Program-made: the position numbers and the translations under genes
Part shown: piece after piece, positions 18,568 through 28,118 of the stretch
Layout of the letters: each line of letters opens with the position of its first letter
How positions within the stretch are numbered: position 1 is the stretch's first letter
Source: XYD12-FULL-36-8 sp964391015
Lineage (GTDB): Bacteria; Bacteroidota; Ignavibacteria; Ignavibacteriales; Ignavibacteriaceae
DNA length: 64,000 nucleotides
Assembly (NCBI GenBank): GCA_964391015.1
Contig: CAYMKU010000014.1
Coordinates: 1-64,000 of the forward strand
Reading direction: 5' to 3'
The notes under the pieces: generated by a model
Databases searched by the model: none
Seen by the model: only the letters and a program-made list of their open reading frames with translations
What the model was told of the DNA's origin: nothing

Positions 18568-19446
18568 CTACTCTCGGACAGCTTCATCATACTTCAATCC
18601 TCGTGAAGGATCAATTTTCTTTAGTTTCTTGAAAACAGATTTATCAGAATAAGTTTTAAGATTCTCAATTATCTCTCCGCTTTTCGCATCAAAAAAAACT
18701 TTTACAAGAACACTGTTAATATCAACTTTATTTCTTAAAACCTCTAATACATCAATAAGTTTAATAATATTTTTAGTGGCAATAGGTTTCTTTTCACCTA
18801 ATAAATCAAGTCCGTTATAATGATAATTGAAATATGCTTCTCTGAATGGACGGTACTTCTCATTTAATAGATCTTCAACCAGCCCTCGCCTGCTGAATGA
18901 ACTGCTCGATTTTTCCCATCCTGTTCTAAATGCACTATTTGCACCAAGATTTACGATGTCAAATGCTTTTGTAAAAAATGGATTGCCGGATAACTCATCG
19001 TAAGAATCCATATCAAAACCAATAATGACATAAGCATAAAAATCTAAAAAACTTGTGAGAGGATCGAATATTGTTTGTGTTGGGTAAAGAGTTTGATTTT
19101 TCTCATAGATAAATGACCATTGTGCATCATTAATACTTAACATTAATGAGTTCTTGGCACTATTGTAGATTGGTCTTTGGCTGGTAATGACTGCTTGTGC
19201 AGTATAATTCACCTCGCTTGACGCACCAGCAAAAAAAACGTTGAATGAACAATCGATTTTATCGCCTTCCCATTTATCAGTAAATCGAGTTTTATTAAGA
19301 TAGTCTTCAATGGTTTGGGCAAAGTTGGATAACAATTCTCTGTTAACCACTGGAATACTTTCGAAATTAACAGTTACTTTACAATTAAGCTCTTGGGAAT
19401 AAGTGGTGCTGGCAACAAAAAGGATTAGGATTATTAAATATTTCAT
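18568..19446 (-). CDS. porD: PorD-like (DUF4835) type IX secretion protein
   Basis: The protein has 292 residues with a signal peptide (ILFVASTTYSQ). It matches the DUF4835 family throughout: ELNCKVTVNFESI at the mature N-terminus, SQRPIYNSAKNSLML, FYAYVIIGFDMDSYDELSG near 135-153, and the FREAYFNYHYNGLDLL stretch near 210. Family members in Flavobacterium are called PorD and are linked to the type IX secretion system and gliding. The gene ends near the converging GNAT gene and is divergent from the PorQ/V-like gene at 19531, with an 84-base gap that could hold both promoters. The window also contains a T9SS cargo protein at 9673, so the context agrees. Confidence 0.8.
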   Translation of the reverse strand: MKYLIILILFVASTTYSQELNCKVTVNFESIPVVNRELLSNFAQTIEDYLNKTRFTDKWEGDKIDCSFNVFFAGASSEVNYTAQAVITSQRPIYNSAKNSLMLSINDAQWSFIYEKNQTLYPTQTIFDPLTSFLDFYAYVIIGFDMDSYDELSGNPFFTKAFDIVNLGANSAFRTGWEKSSSSFSRRGLVEDLLNEKYRPFREAYFNYHYNGLDLLGEKKPIATKNIIKLIDVLEVLRNKVDINSVLVKVFFDAKSGEIIENLKTYSDKSVFKKLKKIDPSRGLKYDEAVRE

Positions 19447-19530
19447 TTCTGCACTATTTATTTAATGAACGGTTGATTAAAAATATAAATTTCAATATTA
19501 TCACACAACAAACTAAATAATATAAATCTT

Positions 19531-20385
19531 ATGTGGTTTTTACTATTTATAATGCTATTTGTTTCTTTCCAAACTGATTTAATCTCACAGAATAATCCTG
19601 GTGCAAAGCAAATTTCAATGTCAAATTCAGACGTAGCACTGAGCGATGACGTTTTTTCAATTTTCAACAATCCAGCAGGGTTATCTCAAATGAATTGGAG
19701 GGAACTTGGAATTTATTACTCTCCTGCTCCATTTGGATTTTCTGAACTTGCAAATGGATTCATTGCTTATCATGAACCCTTTGATTTGGGTTCTCTCGGA
19801 TTCGGTGCAATGACCTATGGCTTTGACCTGTACCGTGAGAATAAAATATCTGTTGGCTTTTCATACAATTACTTAAACAGATTTTTTACTGGTGGGACAA
19901 TAAACTTTCACACCGTTTCAATACAAAATTACGGAAGTGATAACACATTCTATTTAACAATAGGTAGTTTATACTATCTTACACAAAATTTTAAATTAGG
20001 ATTTTCAGTACAAAATCTAAATCGAGCTTCCTTTGGAAATGAAAAAGATAATATCCCCATGATCTTCAATACTGGTTTCAGTTACTCACCGAATGAAGAA
20101 TTCAACTTTAATGTCTGTTTAGAAAAGGATATTCGATATAATTACTCTCTTCGATTCGGTATTGAGTATGACTTAATGAAATATATTTCTTTACGTTCCG
20201 GCTTTGCAAATGAACCGGCACGTTATTCGGCTGGAGTTGGAATAAATTATTCAATTTTCAGTCTTGATTATGCATTCTTCACACATACTGATCTAGGACT
20301 TACACATCAAGCTGGATTAATTATTAGTTTCGGCTTGGAAGGCAATCGGAAAGAAAAAATAAAAAAACATTTAGAACTTGAATAA
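19531..20385 (+). CDS. PorQ/PorV-like outer-membrane beta-barrel
   Basis: The protein has 284 residues with an N-terminal signal peptide. The mature start NNPGAKQISMSNSDVALSD followed by FSIFNNPAGLSQM is the usual opening of PorV/PorQ/FadL-like barrels of Bacteroidota. The rest alternates hydrophobic and polar residues as in a barrel of 12-14 strands, ending with LTHQAGLIISFGLEG. PorV and PorQ shuttle or help attach T9SS cargo at the outer membrane. Adjacency to the PorD-like gene supports a secretion role, but this family is large and the exact paralogue cannot be told from sequence by eye. The next gene starts 12 bases downstream, so the two are probably cotranscribed. Confidence 0.65.
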   Translation: MWFLLFIMLFVSFQTDLISQNNPGAKQISMSNSDVALSDDVFSIFNNPAGLSQMNWRELGIYYSPAPFGFSELANGFIAYHEPFDLGSLGFGAMTYGFDLYRENKISVGFSYNYLNRFFTGGTINFHTVSIQNYGSDNTFYLTIGSLYYLTQNFKLGFSVQNLNRASFGNEKDNIPMIFNTGFSYSPNEEFNFNVCLEKDIRYNYSLRFGIEYDLMKYISLRSGFANEPARYSAGVGINYSIFSLDYAFFTHTDLGLTHQAGLIISFGLEGNRKEKIKKHLELE

Positions 20386-20397
20386 GACTTGAGGGGC

Positions 20398-22455
20398 ATG
20401 ATGATTCATACAAATCTAAGTAGGATCTTAATTCGCACTCCTAAACCATTTCTTATAATTTTAATTTTTACTCTTAACAACCAAGCCATAGTTCCACAAA
20501 CTGATTCCACCGAGTCAAAAACCGATGAAATAATTTATGATTTGTTGCAGGAATCAGCTGTCGAAAGTGATAATGAAGAAATATATGAAATCATTGAGGA
20601 CATTGCTCTTAACCCCATTGACATAAACTCTGCAGAAATATCTGATCTTCAAAAAATCCCAGGATTGACTATACAGTATTCAGAACTGATTATTGAGCAC
20701 AGAAAAAAGTATGGGATATTCTTCTCAGTTAATGAATTATCTCTAGTGGAAGGTTTACCCAAGGAAACCATAGAAAGGGTTAAGCCACTTTTGATTGTTA
20801 CTATGCAAAAGAGCGAAAATGAACAATATCATAAGATTAACAACAATACCGTTTTAAATTTTTTAAATGAAAATGTTAAACTTAGCATTAGAAGCAGAAT
20901 CATTGATGATCTTCAAGAAAAAAAGGGATTCACCGAAAATAGATTTGAAGGATCAATCCCAAAAATATATAATAGGTTTATACTGAAGTATGGAGAAAAG
21001 ATTGATGCTTGTCTTGTCACCGAAAAAGATGCAGGAGAAAAATCATTAAACGAATTCACATCGTTTCATCTAGCTGTAAAAAATTATGGATTGCTAAATA
21101 CTCTTGTAGTTGGTGATTATACTTTAGAATTCGGACAAGGTCTTGCTCTCTGGAGTCCTTTCGCACTTTCAAAAGAAACTGATGCAATTTATCCTGTCAA
21201 GCATAAATCAAAAACAATAAATCCTTACAAAAGTACCAATGAGAACAATTTTTTTAGGGGAGCAGCAATATCTATAAAATATGACGCATTTCAATTTTCA
21301 ACTTTCTACTCCAGTAACTTATTCGATGCTAACATTGACAGTTTATCTCGTTCAATTCTGTCAACACCAATTGATGGTTACCATAGAACCGAAAGTGAAT
21401 TGGATAAGGAAAAAACTGCACGCGAAATTTTTTATGGAGCAAGAATAGATTACTTTGCTCCTGAAAATTACATGAACATTGGATTATTGTATTACACTTC
21501 AAAATTTAGCAATTCATTTTTACAAGAATCAGCATTTGATTTAAGTGGAGATAAATTCAATTTCTACTCAATCTATTACGATTTTTATTGGGGTAAAATT
21601 AATTTATTTGGCGAATCTGCATTTGATGGACGATCAGTTGCATCTTTAGTTGGCGCTAGCTTCGATTTTGACCAAAACTTTTCGTTCATCACCTTATTTA
21701 GAAACTACCCTCGCAATTACCGAAATCTTCATGCATTTGCATTTGGAGAAAATTCAGGTGCTACGCAAAATGAAGTTGGCATTTATACCGGATTCCAGTG
21801 GAGAACCCCAATAGGTGAAATAAATTTTTATTTCGATCAATTTAAATTTCCGTATGCAACTTTTCAGAATCCACTACCCTCTCATGGTAATGAATTCCTG
21901 TTTGATTTACGATCTAGGCCAATACAAAAAATTGAAACAAACCTGAGAATTAAGTATGAACAAAAAGAAGTTTCTGAAACGATCGCTAATCAAAAATTGA
22001 TTTTGCCAAGATTAAAAAAAACTATTCGAGGTGAAATTATTTATGAAGTTTCAAAACATGTCCGATTGAGAAGCAGATTAGAATATAATAACTACAAAAT
22101 TGACAAATCGGAAGTAGTAGAAGAAGGTTTTATGGCTTTTCAGGATTTCCGTTTTTCCCCCCTTCAAGAATTGAGTATTTCTGGAAGAATAATTTTATTT
22201 CAGACTGATTCTTTTAATTCAGCTATTTATGAATATGAAAACGACTTACAAGGAATCCTATCAAACACTGCCATGTATGAGAAAGGGGCAAGATGGTACT
22301 TAATAGCCAAATATAAACCATTTAGGTTCTTAACAATGTCCACAAAATATTCCGAAACCTATAAACCATTAGAAAAGTTTCTTAGTTCGGGAAACTCAGA
22401 AATTAATAATAACATTGACAATAGGATAAGCTTCCAGGCAGAGATTAATTTTTGA
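20398..22455 (+). CDS. Outer-membrane protein with N-terminal helix-hairpin-helix pair
   Basis: This frame can open at a TTG at 20389, but ATG at 20398 or 20401 is more likely; GAGGGG lies at 20391-20396. The product has about 685 residues. After a signal-like hydrophobic stretch and an acidic linker, residues about 65-130 carry a ComEA-like helix-hairpin-helix domain (DINSAEISDLQKIPGL, KYGIFFSVNELSLVEGL). The remaining 540 residues alternate as in a large beta-barrel and end in an aromatic residue (ISFQAEINF), typical of outer-membrane insertion. This HhH-plus-barrel arrangement is found in many Bacteroidota, with no established function; DNA binding or uptake at the surface is an attractive guess only. 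It converges on the cyclase gene with only three bases between the stop codons. Confidence 0.65.
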   Translation: MMIHTNLSRILIRTPKPFLIILIFTLNNQAIVPQTDSTESKTDEIIYDLLQESAVESDNEEIYEIIEDIALNPIDINSAEISDLQKIPGLTIQYSELIIEHRKKYGIFFSVNELSLVEGLPKETIERVKPLLIVTMQKSENEQYHKINNNTVLNFLNENVKLSIRSRIIDDLQEKKGFTENRFEGSIPKIYNRFILKYGEKIDACLVTEKDAGEKSLNEFTSFHLAVKNYGLLNTLVVGDYTLEFGQGLALWSPFALSKETDAIYPVKHKSKTINPYKSTNENNFFRGAAISIKYDAFQFSTFYSSNLFDANIDSLSRSILSTPIDGYHRTESELDKEKTAREIFYGARIDYFAPENYMNIGLLYYTSKFSNSFLQESAFDLSGDKFNFYSIYYDFYWGKINLFGESAFDGRSVASLVGASFDFDQNFSFITLFRNYPRNYRNLHAFAFGENSGATQNEVGIYTGFQWRTPIGEINFYFDQFKFPYATFQNPLPSHGNEFLFDLRSRPIQKIETNLRIKYEQKEVSETIANQKLILPRLKKTIRGEIIYEVSKHVRLRSRLEYNNYKIDKSEVVEEGFMAFQDFRFSPLQELSISGRIILFQTDSFNSAIYEYENDLQGILSNTAMYEKGARWYLIAKYKPFRFLTMSTKYSETYKPLEKFLSSGNSEINNNIDNRISFQAEINF

Positions 22456-22458
22456 TTA

Positions 22459-23532
22459 TTAAATCTTTTTCTTGTGAACAAAGTACATATCAATTTTTCT
22501 TCTATCATTCAACTTTAATGAATCATGGTAATCACATTCGTAATATTCTTTAATTAAATTATAGGTAACCGCACTAACATTTACTTTCCCAGGTCTTCCA
22601 TTTCGTTCCATTCTGTTTGCAACATTTACGGTATTACCCCAAACATCGTACGTCATTTTATTTTTACCAATTACTCCTGCCACAACATTTCCAGAATGCA
22701 CTCCAACGCGCATTGGCCATTTATAATTGGATTTTTTATTCCTATCAGTTATCAAATTCTGCATTTCAAGTGCTGCATCCACTACTTTTAAGGCATGGTC
22801 TTCGCATTCTTCAGGAAAACCTCCTCCTGCCATATAAGAATCGCCGATAGTTTTCAGTTTTTCAAGATCGTAGTCATCAACTATCTCATCAAAATGTTTA
22901 AAGATATCGCCCAGTTCATTCACTAACTCATTGGGTTTCATTCGAGCAGACAACGTTGAAAAATCCTGGAAGTCAGTAAAAAGTAATGTCACCATTTGAT
23001 ATTCGCGAGACTTAATGATCCCTGTTTCTCTCAATTCTCTAACAATTTGCTTTGGAAGAATATTATGAATCAGAGTTTCAGATTTCTTCCTTTCCTCTTC
23101 TAATTCGATGGTTCTTTCTTTTAATTTTTTACTGATTTGATGCTTGTAGATGGCAATTTCTATTGACGTATGAAGAAGTTTTTCATCAAATGGTTTAACA
23201 ATGTAAGCAAATGGTTCTGTCAACTTTGCTTTTTGAATACTTTCGGCATCACCATAAGCAGTAAGGTAAATAATCGGTATATCAATAATTTTTTTTATTT
23301 CATCAGCAGCTTCAATTCCTGTCATTTTACCGTTTAGCTTAATATCCATTAGAATAAGATTTGGCTGCCACTCAATTACCCGTGTAATAACATCTTCACC
23401 TGAAGTAACAACGCCAGAAACTTTGTACCCGAATTTGTTCATTATACGTGAAAGATCACGGGCAATAATATTCTCATCCTCAACAATCAAAACACTCAGA
23501 GAATCAATTGGATTATTTGGTTCTTTTAGCAA
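22459..23532 (-). CDS. Response-regulator adenylate cyclase (REC plus class III cyclase)
   Basis: The protein has 357 residues. Residues 12-130 are a receiver domain with the acidic pocket (VEDEN), phospho-acceptor aspartate in LILMDIKL near 64, threonine in YLTAYG and lysine in VKPFDE. A coiled-coil linker (KLKERTIELEEERKKSE) leads to a class III nucleotide cyclase domain at about 175-350. The metal-binding aspartate is in LLFTDFQDF, the second in GDSYMAGGG. KTIGD supplies the adenine-specifying lysine and YDVWGNTVNVANRME the matching aspartate plus the transition-state Asn/Arg, so ATP is the expected substrate and cAMP the product. The start codon appears to be TTG; no suitable ATG lies nearby. 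No partner kinase is adjacent on the same strand, but the divergent kinase gene at 24176 is a candidate. Confidence 0.85.
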   Translation of the reverse strand: MLKEPNNPIDSLSVLIVEDENIIARDLSRIMNKFGYKVSGVVTSGEDVITRVIEWQPNLILMDIKLNGKMTGIEAADEIKKIIDIPIIYLTAYGDAESIQKAKLTEPFAYIVKPFDEKLLHTSIEIAIYKHQISKKLKERTIELEEERKKSETLIHNILPKQIVRELRETGIIKSREYQMVTLLFTDFQDFSTLSARMKPNELVNELGDIFKHFDEIVDDYDLEKLKTIGDSYMAGGGFPEECEDHALKVVDAALEMQNLITDRNKKSNYKWPMRVGVHSGNVVAGVIGKNKMTYDVWGNTVNVANRMERNGRPGKVNVSAVTYNLIKEYYECDYHDSLKLNDRRKIDMYFVHKKKI

Positions 23533-24175
23533 TTGAAATTTCTTTACAAAATAATTTATAAGACAGAATTTTTTATTCGGTTAAGAAGAATAACTTTGGT
23601 TATAGAGCATAATCATTGAATGAATTTATAATTTTTCATCACGAAGTAAAAGGATTAATTCACAACTTATTAGCAACATTCAACTTGATGGCGCTTTTGT
23701 GATTTAGTTCAAACCTAAATAGTTGAATTATTGAAAAGTCCATGTTATTACAGGTAAAAAATTAACTTATATTTAAGTAAAAACTACATCCTATATAACT
23801 TATTATAGCCTATTTGCTTAAGACACTGTAATCATCCTCATTTTTCCAAAAAACAAATCATTTCACCCTTTAGCTGATGCAAATTCGGAATGTTTATCGG
23901 CTCGAATTTTGTAATAAAAAATCGAACTGAAGGCAATTTAATTTGTCAGTAAACAGGCAAATTTGAAATTCCTAAGATACATTGAACGGGAGAGCAGCTC
24001 AAATTTTTCTCACATATAAAAAATAGAAATAACATCTGAACAAAATATTTCGATAATTTGAAAATTTGACTTATATTAAAAAGCAATTATTTTTTCGACG
24101 TTTAATTAAAAATATTTTTATAGATAATCATTAACAACCATATCGATCATTTAATTACTGCAGAATAAAAAATAC
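23533..24175. other. Long divergent intergenic region, no gene seen
   Basis: These 643 bases separate the cyclase and the sensor kinase, which are transcribed away from each other. The sequence is AT-rich. I found no ORF with a credible start, no tRNA and no clear palindrome. It presumably holds two promoters and leader regions. Confidence 0.4.
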
Positions 24176-26536
24176 ATGCAAAGTTCAAAAATAGAATTTT
24201 TAAAAAACTACGATAATTTGTTAAAACTCGCCACTAATGGTTCACAAGATTTTCCAAACCACATTTGTAAACTCCTACTTTCAGAAAATGAAATCGAAGC
24301 ATGTATACTATTCAAAGTCGAGAATAATTCTTTGAAAGTGATTGGAAAATCTGGCACAACAAAAAATTCATACCAGCTTAATTCAATATTTAGCTGCTCA
24401 GAATGTAAATTACTTGAATCAAGTAGTCCTAAGATAACTTTTAAGAATCAAATCGGATGTGAGCTAGGAACAACAGATTCTGTGATGTACGAAGGATGCC
24501 TAGCTATAAAACTTTCCAACATTGACAGCATTTTATTCAAACTAGCAAAAAAAACTCCTTTTACTTCCTCTGACAAAGAAAAAATTGAGACCCTCGCCAT
24601 TTCACTTGAAAGCCTTCTGATGTTATGGTTAGGGCATGAATCGAAGTATTCAACATCCGTAGGCAGATTAATTTCTGATATTGCTCATGAACTTCGAACT
24701 CCGACAAACAGCATCATGGGCTTTGCTTCTTTGCTAAATGAAGACAAGCTTTCACCTTCGCAAGCTGAATATGTAAGCACCCTGAAAGAAAGTGCATATA
24801 ATCACCTTTCTTTGTTAAATGACTTAATCGAGCTTGCAAAATTTGAAAATGGTTCTATAGGCGAAACTGCAACCAGCATAAACTTTAAAAACTTTGTAAC
24901 AGAAATTGTTAAATCCTTCCAAGACAAATTTCCATCAAAAGAAATTGATTTCATTTATAATTTTGAGGAGGAAATTCCGGATACCCTCAAGCTTGATTCA
25001 CAAAAGCTTAGATACATATTAATTAACATAATAAGCTATTCAATCAGATTGACCGAAAAAGGTAAGATAACAATTACTTCATCTTTCTTGGACTCCAATA
25101 AAGTCAATATTCGGATTAGTGATTCAAGCGAAGGCATACCTTCATCAAAGCTTAAAGAATTTTTCAAACCGTTTTCTGTATATGATTTTGGGAAGCTGAA
25201 ATTTGGAAATGTAACAGGATTAGGATTAAACCTCGCTAAAAAATATGCAGAACTTCTTAAAGGTGATATTGAAATTCAAAGCGCACCAGGGAAAGGAACC
25301 ACATACAATATTAAGGTCAGTGCAGAAACAATTTCCCCAATCGAAAATAAAATAACTGCTTTGCCAAAACCTGATAAGAAAAATCGTGTTCTAGTTATTG
25401 AAGATGATTATGCAACTTCAAAACTTTTGAGCAATTACCTCACTAAATGGGGTTATGATCCTGTTATAGTGAACTCTGCTGATCAAACCATGAAATCCAT
25501 TGAGAAGGAGACCTTCTTAGCAATATTGTTAGATATTGTTCTCCCCGATTCCAATGGCTTCGATCTGATGAAAAAAATTCGTTCACATCCGAATTCAAAA
25601 AGAACCCCAGTTATTGTATGTTCGATTGAAGCAGAAGAACAAAAAGCTTTCTTGATGGGTGCAGTTGAATATTTCGTTAAGCCAATTCAATACAATTTTC
25701 TTGTCGAAGTGCTTCAAAGTTATAAGTTAAAGCATGATTCAAATATTCTAATTGTTGATGACGATGTTCCAACATTAAATCTTATTAAGGAAGCTGTCCA
25801 ACAAGCAGGATTTAATACAATTGCAGAGCCGTTTTCAGCCAAAGTAATGAACTTAATAGAAGACAAAGAAATTGATTTGGCAATTGTTGATTTGGAAATG
25901 CCGGAAGTAACGGGCTTCGAATTGATAAAAATGATAAAGGAAAATCCAAAATTTGCTAAACTGCCGATAATAATCTACACAGGAAAGGAAAATTATCGGG
26001 ATGACTTAAAGGATATTGACGGCTTATTTGAACATCTGTTAGAAAAACGCAGCTCAAACATTGAAAACCTTGCAGATATGGTTACTTCAATGATAAATAA
26101 ATTTGATGAACCTACACCCCCAGAAGAATTAGAAAAGGATAAAGATGTGGTAAAGATTTTACTCGCCGAAGATTACAAACATTCGCAAATTATTGTTACA
26201 AGATTACTAAAGAAAAATAATTTCGATCATATTGTTGTAGTTGAAAATGGTGCTGAAGCACTTGAGCAAGTCAAAAAACAAAAATTTGATTTGATTCTGA
26301 TGGATATGCAAATGCCCGTTATGAATGGCTTCGAAGCAATGGAGAAAATCCGACTAATTCCTGAATATAAAGATATTCCAATAATTGCTCTTACCGCTTT
26401 TGCAATGAAAGGCGATCGTGAAAAATGTATGGATGCAGGAGCAACAGACTATATCCCAAAACCAATTGACAGTCAAGAATTTGTTCAGAAGGTAAAACAT
26501 TACACTGAAAGCGCTGTACCAGTAGTATTAGTATAA
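24176..26536 (+). CDS. Hybrid histidine kinase with three receiver domains
   Basis: The protein has 786 residues and no transmembrane segment, so it is cytoplasmic. Residues 1-150 look like a GAF-type sensor with four cysteines, including a CSEC pair near 75 and single cysteines near 99 and 113. HisKA follows with DIAHELRTP (phospho-histidine near 170). The HATPase region (about 270-385) keeps GLGLNLAKKYAELLKG but is degenerate elsewhere: the N-box reads NIISYSI and the G1 box DSSEGIP, so ATP use may be weak. Three receivers follow at about 403-520, 522-640 and 660-780, each with its phospho-acceptor aspartate (LLDIVLPD, IVDLEMPE, LMDMQMPV). There is no output domain. It could pass phosphate to the REC-cyclase encoded divergently. 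The start has no strong ribosome site. Confidence 0.82.
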   Translation: MQSSKIEFLKNYDNLLKLATNGSQDFPNHICKLLLSENEIEACILFKVENNSLKVIGKSGTTKNSYQLNSIFSCSECKLLESSSPKITFKNQIGCELGTTDSVMYEGCLAIKLSNIDSILFKLAKKTPFTSSDKEKIETLAISLESLLMLWLGHESKYSTSVGRLISDIAHELRTPTNSIMGFASLLNEDKLSPSQAEYVSTLKESAYNHLSLLNDLIELAKFENGSIGETATSINFKNFVTEIVKSFQDKFPSKEIDFIYNFEEEIPDTLKLDSQKLRYILINIISYSIRLTEKGKITITSSFLDSNKVNIRISDSSEGIPSSKLKEFFKPFSVYDFGKLKFGNVTGLGLNLAKKYAELLKGDIEIQSAPGKGTTYNIKVSAETISPIENKITALPKPDKKNRVLVIEDDYATSKLLSNYLTKWGYDPVIVNSADQTMKSIEKETFLAILLDIVLPDSNGFDLMKKIRSHPNSKRTPVIVCSIEAEEQKAFLMGAVEYFVKPIQYNFLVEVLQSYKLKHDSNILIVDDDVPTLNLIKEAVQQAGFNTIAEPFSAKVMNLIEDKEIDLAIVDLEMPEVTGFELIKMIKENPKFAKLPIIIYTGKENYRDDLKDIDGLFEHLLEKRSSNIENLADMVTSMINKFDEPTPPEELEKDKDVVKILLAEDYKHSQIIVTRLLKKNNFDHIVVVENGAEALEQVKKQKFDLILMDMQMPVMNGFEAMEKIRLIPEYKDIPIIALTAFAMKGDREKCMDAGATDYIPKPIDSQEFVQKVKHYTESAVPVVLV

Positions 26537-26606
26537 ACCGAAAAATCTACCAACCTCTAATCTAATTCATGCACTGAATTCTGCCTGAACACTCTTAATT
26601 TATTTT

Positions 26607-26614
26607 TATATTTG
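26607..26614 (+). promoter_or_regulatory. Possible Bacteroidota-type -7 promoter element for gltX
   Basis: TATATTTG matches the TAnnTTTG -7 consensus of Bacteroidota housekeeping promoters and lies 27 bases before the gltX ATG. I see no clear TTTG -33 element at the right distance, so this is only a suggestion. Confidence 0.35.
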
Positions 26615-26641
26615 AACCATCAAATAAAAATATGTTGAGAA

Positions 26642-28075
26642 ATGATTAGCGAAACACCACGAGTCCGATTTGCCCCAAGCCCAACCGGTTATTTACACGT
26701 TGGAGGTTTGCGCACAGCTTTATATAATTACCTCTTTGCCAGACATAATAATGGCCAATTCATTTTACGAATTGAAGACACAGATCGTAATCGTTACGTT
26801 GAAGGAGCAGTAGAAAATTTAATCAAAGCGCTAAAGTGGGCGGGATTAGATTACGATGAAGGTCCCTACATGCAATCTCAACGATTAGAGATTTACAAAA
26901 CGCACGCTGATGAACTTATTTCAAAAGGAAAAGCTTACCATTGTTTTTGTACCCCGGAAAGATTGACTGCACTTAGAGAAGAACAAGAAAGGCAAAAACT
27001 GCCTCAAGCAAAATACGACAAACGCTGCTTAAGTTTGTCTGCAGCGGAAGTTGAATCCAACCTTGCTAAAGGGATTCCGCATGTTATTCGGCTTAATGTT
27101 GAACTAAATCGAAAAATAATTTTTGATGATGTAATCCGTGAGCGAGTTGAATTCGACAGTAATAATGTTGATGATCAAGTTCTGATTAAAAGCGATGGTT
27201 ATCCAACATATCATCTGGCGAATGTAGTTGATGATCATCTTATGAAAATTACACATGTAATTCGTGGTGAAGAATGGCTTTCATCAACTCCAAAACATGT
27301 TTTACTTTATGATGCTTTCGGTTGGGAACGACCAATCTTTGCTCACCTCCCCCTCCTCCTAAACCCCGATCGCTCCAAGCTCAGTAAGCGGCAAGGCGAT
27401 GTTGCAGTTGAGGATTACCGAGACAAAGGATACTTAAAGGAAGCTTTAATTAATTTTGTAGCGCTATTAGGATGGAATGCGGGAGATGATCGTGAGTTTT
27501 ATTATCTCGATGAATTGATTCAAGCATTCTCATTAGAGCGAGTAAATAAATCTGGTGCCGTGTTTGATGTTGTTAAACTAAATTCATTAAATGCTGAACA
27601 TCTTCGCAAAAAATCGAATAAAGAAATTCTTGAGATGCTGAAAGTTTCATTGGAGAATTCAGAATTCAGAAATAAGAAATATTCCGATGAATTTTTACTT
27701 TTGATTATTGAAGCAATGAAAGAAAGAGTTTCGTTTGTTCATGAGTTTATAGATAACTGCAAATATTTCTATGAAACACCAAACGAGTATGAACAAAAGG
27801 CAATTGAGAAAAATTGGAAACCAGAAACTGCCGGACAGTTAAAAAAATTAAGTGATGAGTTCGTAAAATTAGATAATCCCACCAAAGCGGATTACGAACA
27901 AACATTAACACGGGTTGCAGAAGAACTTGGAGTTGGGAAAGGAAAACTTATTCATCCTCTCCGACTTGCAACTTCCGGACAAAGCACTGGACCCGGAATG
28001 TTTGACCTACTTTATATTCTTGGGAAAAATGAAGTAATTAGAAGGATAGCAACAGCAATAGAAATTATTAAATAG
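26642..28075 (+). CDS. gltX: Glutamyl-tRNA synthetase
   Basis: The protein has 477 residues, the usual bacterial GltX length. The class I HIGH-type signature is PSPTGYLHVGGLRTALY near residues 11-27 and the KMSKS-type loop is KLSKRQGD near 255. Other GltX blocks are RIEDTDRNRY, DGYPTYHLANVVDDHLM and VIRGEEWLSSTPKH. It charges tRNA-Glu in the cytosol. A separate glutaminyl-tRNA synthetase lies next to it in convergent orientation, so this enzyme need not misacylate tRNA-Gln. Confidence 0.96.
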   Translation: MISETPRVRFAPSPTGYLHVGGLRTALYNYLFARHNNGQFILRIEDTDRNRYVEGAVENLIKALKWAGLDYDEGPYMQSQRLEIYKTHADELISKGKAYHCFCTPERLTALREEQERQKLPQAKYDKRCLSLSAAEVESNLAKGIPHVIRLNVELNRKIIFDDVIRERVEFDSNNVDDQVLIKSDGYPTYHLANVVDDHLMKITHVIRGEEWLSSTPKHVLLYDAFGWERPIFAHLPLLLNPDRSKLSKRQGDVAVEDYRDKGYLKEALINFVALLGWNAGDDREFYYLDELIQAFSLERVNKSGAVFDVVKLNSLNAEHLRKKSNKEILEMLKVSLENSEFRNKKYSDEFLLLIIEAMKERVSFVHEFIDNCKYFYETPNEYEQKAIEKNWKPETAGQLKKLSDEFVKLDNPTKADYEQTLTRVAEELGVGKGKLIHPLRLATSGQSTGPGMFDLLYILGKNEVIRRIATAIEIIK

Positions 28076-28118
28076 ACACCACACCATAAAAATCTAGTCA
28101 ATCTTCGTCATCGGCGTG

